This document shows positions 1 through 9,767 of a DNA stretch of 48,497 bases, one piece after another (position 1 is the stretch's first letter; the number at the start of each line of letters is the position of its first letter). The notes below the pieces were generated by a model. That model had not been told where the DNA came from. It ran no database searches and saw only the letters and a program-made list of their open reading frames with translations. Origin of the DNA: Haplomitrium mnioides (taxonomy: Eukaryota > Marchantiophyta > Haplomitriopsida > Calobryales). Where the stretch lies: positions 1-48,497 of the forward strand of contig JBNGIS010031486.1 in the NCBI GenBank assembly GCA_049999725.1, read 5' to 3'. Position numbers and translations under genes: made by a program.

Positions 1-710
1 TAAGGCAACAAAGGATTCAAAAGGGAGGTAGCAATTGGTGGAAATCCATACGGCCTTCAAGGACTTTGTTTCTCTTTGCAAATGTTGTATAAAGTGTTTG
101 TGTATATGTGTAGTTAGATTTCTTTTCTGCAAGTGTGTTCTAGAGATTCATTAGATTAGGAGGTATCAAGACTAGTTGAGCATACCATGGGACAGCTCTA
201 AAGGGGGAGTCCAATCCCTTGACACAATTCTAATAGCTTGGGGGTGAATGCTCTCTGCCTCTGATCATGTAGGATAGTTTAGGAGTTAGATCATATTAGG
301 ATAACTAGGCAAATTAGTTGTATGAATCCTGTGACAACCTTGAGAGGGGGAGTCCGGCCCTGTTTTGTTGAACATTGGTGCAGGTCACAGCACCCATTCT
401 GCCCCAAGCACAAATAAGGTGGCAAGGCCTAAGTCATTGGGTCTTTTGAATAAAGTGGAAGAATTACACAAATCATAGCTGGGGGATGATGAAAGGAGAC
501 CTAGGGGTGTTTGAGTAACTAACTTGAGTGCAACCAAAATAGAGTGAGTGGTGTGTTAAAGGCTGGAAAGGAAAGAGAGAATCCTTAGAGCCAAAAAGTG
601 GTAACTGGCAAAGGGCCAATTCAGAAAAGAACCGGAAAGCCCACAATCTGTCCTCCCATGCCTCCAAAGAGGTGACTGAGAAGGTTAAGGCCTGGAACAG
701 GGGAGCGACA
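1..710 (-). mobile_element. Giant LTR, family L1, first copy (5' end only)
   Basis: This is the first ~710 bp of a long LTR read on the minus strand and cut by the window start. Its 5' end (minus strand tgtcgctcccctgttccagg, ending at 710) matches the start of the complete L1 copy at 6052. Similarity continues through the tract around 60-115 (matching 6645-6715) and through the paired purine-rich motifs near 195 and 345. It begins with the canonical TG. The five bases just outside (711-715, catac) match the sequence expected at this point of the interrupted DUF7869-type gene, as copy B reads ggtcatac at the same codons. This supports catac as the target duplication. The other half of the LTR lies outside the window, so solo LTR versus full element cannot be decided. 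Confidence 0.8.
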
Positions 711-715
711 CATAC
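711..715. repeat. Putative target-site duplication of L1 copy 1
   Basis: catac abuts the TG terminus of the minus-strand L1 LTR. The partner copy should lie left of the window. The paralogous uninterrupted gene at 2862-2869 reads ggtcatac, consistent with insertion right after this pentamer. Confidence 0.55.
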
Positions 716-1104
716 TTATAATCAAATCGATCAAATGTTCAATAGAGTCTCAAAAAGTTTGAAACGTATCAAGGCTTTCACAATAATGAGTCTTACTAAA
801 GCGCTACAATCATCTTATAATTCTAAACCACAAGTAATTCTTCTCATAGAGACTTGGGATTTCAAAAATTTTCTCGAACAATGTCCCTCCTTGGTTCAAA
901 GTATACATGAGATTACCTTCAATCAACAATTCAAGTTCAAGTTGAATGATTCAAAGGCAACAAATTTGGAGCCAACATTTTACAACAAATGAATTTTGGC
1001 TACCTTTAGATGACATTTGTCAACTCAAGTGTCTATCTAAAGCAGACACAGAAATTTTTAATTCAATATCAATTCCTCTGAAGGCAATAGAAAATTATCT
1101 TCCT
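716..1104 (+). pseudogene. DUF7869-type transposase-like gene, copy A (middle/C-terminal fragment)
   Basis: Coding remnant that starts inside the conserved GHTHDQ motif, which the L1 LTR interrupted. It reads on through NQIDQMFNRVSKSLKRIKAF, the segment with ETWDFKNFL, and EFWLPLDDICQLKCL. The same order is found in copy B (2850-3230) and, on the minus strand, in copy D (40350-39960). One frameshift lies near 950-990, where two overlapping frames must be joined. Similarity to the other copies stops near 1090-1104, and the next sequence resembles a part of the gene that normally lies upstream, so there is a rearrangement junction here. The family is recognised by eye from the GHTHxDxD-type motif typical of DUF7869 proteins. 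Function is unproven; a DDE/RNase H-like transposase is my inference. Confidence 0.65.
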
Positions 1105-4100
1105 AAGGAGTATTCATGCGTGATTTGATTGACAATGTTTTCCAAGGGCATAGTAAGAGAATACCCACTCACAAAGTTTATAATTCCCCAAATACTTTTA
1201 CTAAATAGATAATTTATGACTATTAGACAACTTATTTGAAAGAGAAATATCTTGATTGCATTTTTTAGTTTTTTTTTATTTCACAAAACATTGGAGAACC
1301 CATTTTCCAAATGTCAAAATTCCAAAACACTATAGATTTGTTGTTTGTGAAACGTGTGAAGCAATTAGATCGATATGAGAGAAATTTGTTTTGGAGTTTG
1401 ACAAAGGTAACACTTGCTTTAGATTTTGAAATCATAGGTTATTATGATGTTGTTCTTATTTGTTGTCTCAAAAGCTTTGTTTATTAAGCAAATTTTGAAG
1501 AGCTAATGCTTGAAGAACTCATTTGGTGAGAGATGTGATTTTAGAGCTAACTAGAGTCAAAGTTAGCATTGCATAGATTTGTGACCCTAAGCATGTATAG
1601 ATTATACTATTATTGATTTAAATCATAAATTTGCTTAGAGTCAAACAGAGCATAGGAATTTTTTGTTGTTGTCCAAGACTCTATACGGGCTTAGGGTTTT
1701 TGCTTGAATCCTAAGCATGCCAATAGTCAAAGACATTGTAGGAATTGTTCTTGTTGTTGCTTGTGACCCTATGCGCACATAGAGCTTGTATTTTTGCTTT
1801 CAATCCAATACGCGTCTAGAGAAAAATCAAGATCAGAAGTCATTGTTGTTGTTTGTGACCCGATGCATACATAGGGTTTTTATGGTTGCTTTCAATCTAA
1901 GGCGTGCCAAGAGAAGAAGTAAGATAAGAAATTGTTGTTGTTGTTGTTGTTGTTGTTTATAACCCTATGTGCACATAAGTTTTTTTAATGTTTATTTCAA
2001 TTCCAAACACAACTACAATTAAAGCATACCAAGGAATTGATATTGTTGTGTTTGACCCCATTTGCACATAGGTTGTGATACTATTTCTTTGAATCCTATA
2101 CATGTATAGAGTCAATGCGAGCGTAAGAATTGGAGTTTTTATTTGTGACCTTACAATTTGAATTTCAGGTGCACTTAAAGCCAAAGCGAGCTTAGGAATT
2201 TGTTAGTGTTGTTTATTGCCCTAAGCTCACCTAGGTTCTTAATCTTATACATGTTTAGAGTAAAAAATGAGCCTTTGAATCATTGTTTATAGTTTTGACC
2301 CTTTGGATTCAAAATGTTCTTAGTAATGAATTGAATATCCTGCGTGCGTAAAGTTAACTTTTAAAATTATCAATATCAAGGTATGTTTCATAGAATTATA
2401 TAAGATACAGCCAAATATAATTGCCAACTGTTTCTTATTGTGACCAACAAATGAAAGAAAAAACAAAACTTGCAAACCATCGAAGAAAATGCTATGCCAA
2501 TAGTAAAATATACTTGGGCATTATGATTGATGATATGGATCAAAAGAAAACAACAACTCTCCACTCGTATTCACCACCAAAAAACATTGACAAAGATTGT
2601 TTTGTGAGTGCGCACTAATTTTCAATCAAACTCTTTCTTCAATAGTCTTTTTAACCTGCAAAAACTTGAAAAATGACTCTAATTTTATAGTTACAGTACT
2701 TGATAAAATACTATGTGAGTTTGAAGGTTTATTACCTTCTACCTTGTATCTTCAACTAGATAATACAACGCAAGAGAATAAGAATTCCATTTTATTTGAA
2801 TATCTTAGTCACTCAAGTGCCAAGAATGTTTTCCAAAAAATCAAAGTGGGATTTCTCATAGTTGGTCATACTCATGATCAATCGACAAAATGTTGAGCAT
2901 ATTCTCGAAACAATTGAAACAAGTGAAGGCTTTTACAATAATGAATCTTAGTAAGATACTATTTTAGTTGTCTTATAATCTTAAACCACAAGTAACTCTT
3001 CTAATTGAGACTTGGGATTTCAAGTTGTTTTGACAACAATGTCACTCATTGGTACAAAAGATAAATGATGTTACCTTTAATCAACGATTCAAGTTCAAGT
3101 TGAGTGATTCCAAGGCAAAGATTTGGAGCAACCAATTTTCAGCACATGAATTTTGGTTACCTTGAGATATTATTTGTCAACTCAAGTTTCTACCTAAAAT
3201 AGATATGGAGATTCTCAAAACAAATGTTGATCCATATGAAGGCATATTCTCAAGTCAAACAATCTTAAAAAGAAGCAAGAGAAGTTGATCCGGAGAAAGT
3301 CGTCTTTGCAATTAAAGACAATATAAGTGAGAACTGCTACAAGTTCTTTACAAATTTTGATATTCAATGGTGGAATGATTTTTTCCTTGCCCAACAAGAG
3401 ATTGTTGTGTACACCATTGAAAGAAAAAGATGAGGACTCAAAACAGAATTCATGTTTCCAACTTCACAATCTACAAACACTTGTAATGATTTCCAAAATG
3501 TTGGTGTAACCTTTCAAGTTCATGTTCACCAGCGAGAGGAAGAGACTTCAGTAGAACACATACTTGTTACACTTCAAGCAATCTATGATGCAACATCTAG
3601 GTTGTGAGAGGGGATTGTTTCACATCAAACAAGATACAACCACAAATTTGGCAACCTACACTTTGTAAAAGCCAAAATAATTGTTTGTGTTGTTGCATCA
3701 TTTGACCTAAGGAGCTGGTCATTTTGGATTGCTAGAGCTCTCAAAATTTTGTCATTTGATGAGGAAAAACCTCCAAACTCAAAACAAGTACATGTTCAAT
3801 GGTTTGCTTATGAGGATGAGATGCATTTTCTTGACAATAATTTTGAGAAAAAATAGCAGCCACAAAAGGAAAATGCAAGTCTAAATTACATATCAATGTG
3901 CTTGATGTAACACAAATCATGGTTCTCTCTTTGAATTTCCTTCTCACTCAAAAAAACAATTGAAGAAAACGACTCTAGCTACCATTAAGTCAAATATATT
4001 TGAATATGAAAGATATAAAGCAATCAATATTGCATTTAAAAGAGAATTAATCAACGTCATCAACACTCTAAGAGACCGCAAGAATCTTGATGAATTTTTT

Positions 4101-4135
4101 GAAGGTGAATCAGAAGAAATTGATACAAATAACTA
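1105..4135 (+). pseudogene. DUF7869-type transposase-like gene, copy B (5'-truncated, broken)
   Basis: An exon remnant at 1105-1406 matches copy D 41885-41579 (PTHKVYN, then a segment ending in FVKRVK). It ends at a GTAACA donor (1407). A ~1.0-kb intron packed with palindromic repeats follows, with the acceptor at about 2410 (gatacag). The next exon carries the family signatures in order: MIDDMDQKKTTT (~2525), LQLDNTTQENKN (~2750) and GHTHDQ (~2865). The ETWDF segment, a lysine-rich helix and a FW/VQWF-like module (~3720-3840) follow, ending in ESEEIDTNN and a stop at 4133-4135. Several stops and frameshifts break it (for example after 2616, 2894 and 3509). In the family the acidic residues of the MDQ, LDN and HTHDxxD motifs look like an RNase H-fold active site; this is inference. 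It lacks the N-terminal cysteine-rich exon seen in copy D. Confidence 0.7.
1557..2345 (+). repeat. Intronic palindromic-repeat array, type I (copy B)
   Basis: Degenerate tandem units of roughly 55-65 bp. Each has a (ttg)n-rich run, 'ttgtgaccc', a partly palindromic core such as ctatgcgcacatag (~1770) and a stretch like tttcaatcctaagc. Cores vary mostly by CG to TG/CA changes (cctatacatgtatagag near 2095), as expected from decay of methylated CpG. A pure (TTG) microsatellite sits at about 1933-1957. The array lies wholly between the donor at 1407 and acceptor near 2410 of copy B. No coding is supported here. The 1957-2184 minus-strand open frame is just repeat sequence. Confidence 0.75.
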
Positions 4136-5625
4136 AAGCCATTTATGATTCTATTTTTAAAATAAGTGCTTCTCTACCATATTTTTTACAATATACTATC
4201 AGCTTAGATTGTAGTTTAAGTTTATATATTTTATAAAATATATAAGTATTTTATTCAAGAAAATGCTTGTTGTTGAGATAAATTTATATGTAAGCTTGAA
4301 CTTTTTAGTGTAAATCATTGGAAATTGATGTTTGTCATTTGCAATTGAAATTTAAAAATAAAATAATAATCTTCATTTGGTTTGTCACATGTTTTTTGAT
4401 TCCAAATATTTTCATTTTCTTTCCTATTTGATTGTTGGCTAGTAGCATTTTGATGTTTTAGCTACTAAATCCTTTCAAATTGTGGCATATCTTTGGGATT
4501 GCTAAAATGTCGGCCTACTTTGACTTCAAAATCTTTTGCTAGCATTAACTTTGATTTAAAACTAGAAACTTCCTATGCACTTGGACTATGATTTTGAATT
4601 TAGAACTCCTTGTAATCAAAGATTTTGATCCATAAATCAAAACCTTAAGTATACCTAGAGTTTGTTGCAGAACTCAAAACCTTAACTACACTTAGAATTT
4701 GATCTAGAACTAGAAAGCCTATGCACGCATAGACTTTGATGCGGAAGTCAAAACCTCATGTGTGTGTAGACTTTGATGCTAAACTTAAAACCCTTTGTGA
4801 GCATAGTCATTGTTGTGGAACATAAACTCTGATAGAGAACTTGGAGCCATGTGCAAGTATAGACTTTGATGAGCAAGTTGAAGCCTTATGGACATATAGA
4901 CTCTTATACGGAACTAAAAACTTTGTACGTGTAAAGACTAAGACATAGAGCTCATAACCTTAAGCACTCAGAGAATTTGATGTAGAACTTGGAATCCTTT
5001 GTTTGTAGGGACCTTGATCTTAAACTAAGAGCACTCTGTGTGTTTAAACTTTGATGCAAATTTTGAATTCCACTGCTATTTTGGTTGCTCCAGCCTTTTT
5101 GATTTTGAGTATTGACTCCTTAGCTTATTTGAATTTCTAAATTTTATGCGCTTTTGAATTTGTTGAGCCCTTGTAAAACATGACCACTAAACTCTTCGCG
5201 CGTATGGATTTTGAAACATAGTTAAAACCGTCTTTCTTTCTTGGCCTTCAAATAGAACTCCAAGATCCCTACAAGGTTTAGTTTTTGAAGCTTTTCTTCC
5301 TTGGGACTCCAAACCAATTCTCTTGAATTTTGGTTTGCTTGGGGCTTTCCTTAAGTTTTTTGTTTATTTTTCAAATAATAAGTTTGTAGTGGGATCATGT
5401 CTATGCACACATAAAGTTTGTGCAACAAAACTTATTTCAAAATGGTTTAATTGTGATATTTGTTTCAAATTTATGGCTTCAATGGTATTCTATCTAAAAT
5501 CCAAGTTTTTGCGAAAACAAAACACAAATTTTGAACTTTTCTTTGACTTTGAGATTTTCAACATTTTTACAAAAATATTTGCCTACAAATATTTCATTTT
5601 GATTTATTAAGCTTATTGAAATTGC

Positions 5626-5658
<33 letters not shown>

Positions 5659-5775
5659 TTTCTTAAAAATATACCATTGTTTTCTCCATTTTATAAAGTT
5701 AAAAACTTTGTTTTTAAAAAAAAAAAAAAAGTTTATATTTTGAGTAGCATATTTTTTTGTTCATAGTAGTGGATG
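4136..5775 (+). repeat. 3' flank of copy B: type II palindromic repeats and T-rich tail
   Basis: 4136-4550 is AT-rich, probably 3' UTR, with no gene. 4555-5250 holds loosely tandem units containing a core followed by agactttgatg...gaactcaaaacc; a well-preserved core is ctatgcacgcatagac (~4723). The same unit type recurs at 25560-26150. 5280-5775 is T/A-rich with homopolymers (T-run 5625-5650, A-run ~5717-5731). It resembles 26160-26480, which identifies it as the end part of the same element. The open frame at 5323-5610 is low-complexity and not supported as a gene. Similarity to the second copy ends near 5775, where gypsy sequence starts. Confidence 0.65.
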
Positions 5776-6051
5776 TTTGAATCAATATTTTTTGTGAAAA
5801 AGAAAGATGAGAGTATGAGAATGTGTATCAATTGTGAAGCATTAAATCAACGAATAGTAGAAAATAAATATAAATTACTAAGAAAAATGATTTACTTGAT
5901 CAACTTCAAGGAGCAAACTACTTTACAAAGTTGGATTTGAGAAGCGGATATAACCAAATTCGAATTGCAGAAGGTGATGTGCGGAAAAAACTATTTTAAA
6001 GTTGACATAGGGATTTTGAAGTGATATTTTTTAGATTAACTAATGCTCTTA
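5776..6051 (+). pseudogene. Ty3/gypsy reverse transcriptase, N-terminal part (interrupted by L1)
   Basis: Reading across two frames gives VKKKDESMRMCIN, then a segment equivalent to the family's DYRxLN, then [11 protein letters not shown] (conserved KLDLxSGY motif), then the start of the F-x-LTNA motif at 6033-6050. This is the finger and palm region of a chromovirus-type gypsy RT. The 5' part of the element (LTR, gag, protease) is missing: the sequence to the left belongs to the DUF7869 element, so either the gypsy was truncated or the other element inserted into it. The frame stops where the L1 LTR inserted (6052) and resumes at 9768. Stops and frameshifts show it is dead. Confidence 0.85.
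6047..6051. repeat. Target-site duplication (left) of L1 copy 2
   Basis: tctta directly precedes TGTCAC at 6052 and is repeated at 9763-9767 directly after ...TTGACA. The exact 5-bp match supports integrase-mediated insertion. Confidence 0.92.
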
Positions 6052-7741
6052 TGTCACTCCCCTGTTCTAGGCCTTAACCTTTCCAGTTACCTTTTTGGAG
6101 GCAGGGGAGGACATATTCAGGGCTTTCATGTTCTTTTATGAGATGGCCCCTTGCCAGTTACCACTTTCAGACCTTAAGAGCTCTCCTTTTCCTTACAAGC
6201 CTTATATTCACCACTCACTCTCTTCACCTTGCACTCAAGTCAGTTGTTCATACATCCCTAAGTCCACATTCATAACCCCCCCCAAAGCTGTGTTTTGTGT
6301 AATTCTTCCACTTTATTCCAATGGCCCAATGACTTAGACCCTGCCACCTTATTTTTGCTTTGGGGCAGAACTATGCTTGTGACCTGCACCAATGAACAAT
6401 ACAAGAGAACTAGACTCCCTCTCTCAAGGTTGTCATAGAACTGGTACAATTGATCCTAACTATCCTAAGATGTACTAATTCCTAACTATTCAACAGGATT
6501 AGGGACAAAGAGCATTCACCCCCAAGATATCAGAACTGTGTCAAGGGATTGGACTCCCCCTCTCAAGCTACCCCAAGGTCTGTTCAGCTATCCTAATGAA
6601 GTCTAAATCTAAAATGTCTCTGGAATGCAAGTGCAGAATGCAAATCTAACTACACATATATGCACAAACACTTTATACAATATTTTGCAAAGAGAAACAG
6701 AGTCCTTGAATGCCCTCTGGACTGAAACACCAAGTAAAACTTCCCTTCTGAATCATTGGCTGCCCTCCAGCCTTCCAACCAACTTACCCATGCACCCTTC
6801 TCTCCAGATAGTTTTCTACTTCCATCACTAGAAGCCCTAGATTTACTTCCTCAAGATCGAAAGAGGATTTCTTTCACTTCCACCTCTGGAAGGCAGTCTT
6901 CCCGACTGCAGGTAGATCACTCCACCTCAAGCCTCGACGGGTCCTTCTCCGTAGTGCACAAGCACTAACGCAGCCCCCCCCTCTCAGCTCCACTCAAAGA
7001 ATTACACCAGAGTGTACTCCGAACACTCTGGGTTGATGCTCTTACACAAAGAATGCAGGGACAACTCCAAGCTCCTCACTTGGCAGCCTTTCCCAAGTTC
7101 TCAACAGGCAAGAATCCTTTCTAGCTCACGTATCGGTCCACCTCCGCTCTGGTCCACTCACGGGGACGAGTTCACCTGGATCGCCCAAGCCTCTAGAGCT
7201 CCTCACTCAACGATTCTCGGCGCCCTTCCAGTCCACCTCCAAATCCCCGCTTGCCTCCTAGAGCTAGTTCACCCGCTTCACCCAACTTCTCACCGAATTC
7301 TTCCTCCTACCTTACCTTGTTGTGAAATCCCTATCTTGAGGTCACTCTCGCGTCCTTAGATTGCTCGTGTATCAACCAAAAAATAATCAAAGGCCCCCGA
7401 TGTATATCCCCCTGAGCACTGATCCCTCAAGCCCAATCCAAAGAGAAGTTTGTTAATCCCGTTGGCTCGGAATGGGAGGTGACGACGCGTGTCTCGCAAG
7501 GTCATTGTTCCCGTTACATTGGAATGGGAGAATGTGCCGCGTGTCCTATTGGGTGGTTAGGAAAATCCAAGTACAATGGTAACATCAACGGAGAGTCCGA
7601 GGAATCTTGCGGGTCGAGATTCCGCAGATTCCTACGGAGCCAAGTCCGAAGGTTTCTTCAGATTAGAGTTCCGAAGCGCCCCGTGGACCCTAGTCCATGA
7701 AATCTCTGTAGATTCTCCTGCAGAACCCAAGTGGCCCTCTG

Positions 7742-8175
7742 CGCGCCACGTCATCCATGGCTCCACTGTCTGACGCCACCCCGCAAAGAAGTAGGCGGAT
7801 CGTCACGCTGACCCCCTCTTCCGAAGTTGACCTATTCGTGGTCCGACGGGCTCCCACCTGCTGCCGCGTATCCTCTGACTTGCTCGAGGCTCTTGGAGTT
7901 GCCACGTCATCCGAAGAGCGCCGTCCGATGCCGCTCCGCAAAGGGGTAGGCGGATCGTTGGTTGACTTTCTTCCGAAGTTGACCCGCGAAAATCCCTCTA
8001 AGCTTCTCAGAGCGCCACATCATCCAAAGGCCGCCGTCTGACGTCGCCCCACAAAGGGGTAGGTGGACTATCGCGCTGACCTTCTTCCGAGGTTGATCCG
8101 TAGACTTCCTTCTCATTCATCCACATTTCCGTAAACTTCCGTGGACTCCCTGCGCTCGCCACGTCATCCGAAGAA
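7742..8175 (+). repeat. Tandem repeats with ACGTCA motifs inside L1
   Basis: Units of about 113-155 bp begin with a gccacgtcatcc-like motif (7746, 7901, 8014 as ccacatcatcc, 8159) and continue through cgtctgacg, caaaggggtaggcgga and ttccgaagttgac. A further lone motif sits at about 9114. ACGTCA/TGACG are core sites for plant TGA-type bZIP factors, so this may be an LTR enhancer block. The repeat is seen directly; the role is inferred. Confidence 0.7.
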
Positions 8176-8384
8176 CTCCTCGCTGAGTAAGAACTGTGTC
8201 GATGTCGTTATTTCGGCATCCCTTCGAGATAAGAACAATACGCACGCCCAATGCTCCCTTCGTTAACTTTTCAAAAAGCTTGATATAGGAACTACAAGGC
8301 CCCTTTAAACCATTCGCCCCTTTGTCAAATTTTTGAATGTCGCGGCCATATCTGGTCAAACTTTCTTACTTGGTCTTACCAAAT

Positions 8385-8985
8385 CTGCAAAGGATCACCC
8401 TTTCGGCGTCGCCTGCTCCTCTATCGGTCGGATATGCGCTAGGTGGTTTTTCCGGCCGACTCCATCTGGCTCTCGAGTTCTTTGATAAATCGCCTTTTTG
8501 GTGCATCCTTCTTCTCCCCCAATTGGATCGGCGCCATATCGCCTTTCTGGCTCAACCTTCTTCCTATTGGGTGGTTTGCGATGGATCACCATTTCAGCAC
8601 TGCTGCTCTTCGTTTGACCGAATTGTCGATAAGTTGCCTTTTTGTCTCTACTCGCTCTTCGTCTGACCGCCCGATGATTCGTCCTCCTTTCGGCTCTCCT
8701 CTACTTTTCCTCCTGTCGGATCCTCGCTAAGTCACCCCTTCAGCTTCCACGGTTCTTCTTTGGTCGGATCGTCAATAGATCACCTCTTCGGCACTCGTCG
8801 GTTCTCCTTTGACCGAATGCGCGCTAAGTCACCTTTTTGGCTTCCTCAATCCTCCTCTGCTCAGATCTGTTCTAAGTCACCACTTCGGCACTCTTTGGTT
8901 TTCCTTCGGCCGGACCAATGATATATCGCCTTTTTGGGTCTTCCTCATTGCTCCCCGGTTGGACTCTCATCGAATCCCTGTTAAG
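8385..8985 (+). repeat. ~48-bp minisatellite inside L1
   Basis: About a dozen diverged units of 45-50 bp follow the pattern (a)gtcacc/atcgcc-ttttcggc...ctc...ttcctttg-gtcgga...cgctaa. Examples start near 8390, 8490, 8539, 8584, 8634, 8735, 8777, 8826, 8875 and 8925. The same units reappear in L1 copy 3 at about 48310-48497 and, degraded, in L2 near 18270-18330. It is therefore a structural part of these LTRs rather than a chance array. Confidence 0.75.
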
Positions 8986-9762
8986 GGGGTTACCCACGTT
9001 GGAAGATAGATCAAAACCCCCTTAACCAGGATCCCCACTTAGAGAGGAAGATTCATGTGAGGTTTTGCGGGCCCCGCCACTCCCCATGAAGATCTTCAGG
9101 CTCCATAGTGCCGTCACGTCATCCGAAGAATCCCACGAATCGCTCCAAAGACGCCACGTTTTCGTGGAATCTTGTGGAGCCTTCAGAAGACTCCAAGTTT
9201 CCGCTAGGATTCGCGGATTGAAGAAAGAAGGATTGCTTGGACCCTTGCATAGCACGCTTGCACTTACGGGATCGAGGCATCCCCTGCTCTCTGGCTTGGC
9301 TTGCCCTTGCGACGATCCTGAATCCTCCTTTCTTCTTTGATCCTTGCTCTTGAGATGTGTGGCCGCTGCAGAGCATGTCTGCGATTTCCCTCTCCTCTGA
9401 GTGCCTTCGGATTTCTGTGTTGTGGATCCGCTCTTCCTCCTCCGATCGCTTCGCCTAAAGTGGGCGTTCCCTTCTTCTCTGCTCGGCCTCGATCCATGCA
9501 TCCTCATGAGGCCTACGGTTCTTGCTGGCTCACTTCAAATTTTGTAATGGTACCCCTGCCTTGGCTGGCGATCACTGCCTCCTTCTCTCTCTTCCGCCAT
9601 GTCCCCGTTTTCCTCCAAGGATTCATACGCCCTGCTCTTACTAGCTGATTGAGATCAATTCGCTGCTCCCAAGGTGCCTTCACACTTGCAAAGGGGACAT
9701 TGTGTCACTGATGCTTCCAATTTCTTGAATTCAGCTTTAGTGACCCAAATCGCTGGTTGACA

Positions 9763-9767
9763 TCTTA
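9763..9767. repeat. Target-site duplication (right) of L1 copy 2
   Basis: tctta, identical to 6047-6051. Counting it once, the interrupted gypsy RT codons on the two sides fall back into the same frame. Confidence 0.92.

Larger units (their letters stand above)
6052..9762 (+). mobile_element. Complete L1 solo LTR, 3711 bp
   Basis: It starts TGTCACTCCCC and ends GGTTGACA, so it has TG...CA termini with short terminal inverted TGTCA/TGACA. It is flanked by perfect 5-bp duplications (tctta). No second copy of its start or end occurs inside, and no pol motifs are visible, so it behaves as a single very long LTR left by recombination. Composition is zoned: AT-normal 6052-7350; GC-rich 7400-9500 with two tandem-repeat blocks; then a normal 3' end. 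Related copies are 1-710 (minus) and 46350-48497 (plus). The many open frames in 7000-9650 come from GC-rich, stop-poor repeat sequence and show no family features. A short frame at 6101-6337 is also open in copy 1 but not in copy 3. Confidence 0.9.

Noticed and set aside
6101-6337. Open frame at the L1 5' end, also open in copy 1 (minus 667-473)
   Set aside because: The peptides are similar because the DNA is similar. The third L1 copy does not keep the frame and there are no domain features. Kept as LTR sequence.
7479-8730. Many GC-rich open frames on both strands
   Set aside because: They run through tandem DNA repeats of L1 (7742-8175, 8385-8985). The encoded peptides are just the repeats.
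9022-9507. 161-codon minus-strand frame and overlapping frames on both strands
   Set aside because: Lies in the GC-rich, stop-poor zone of L1. Up to four overlapping frames are open at once and none has family motifs.
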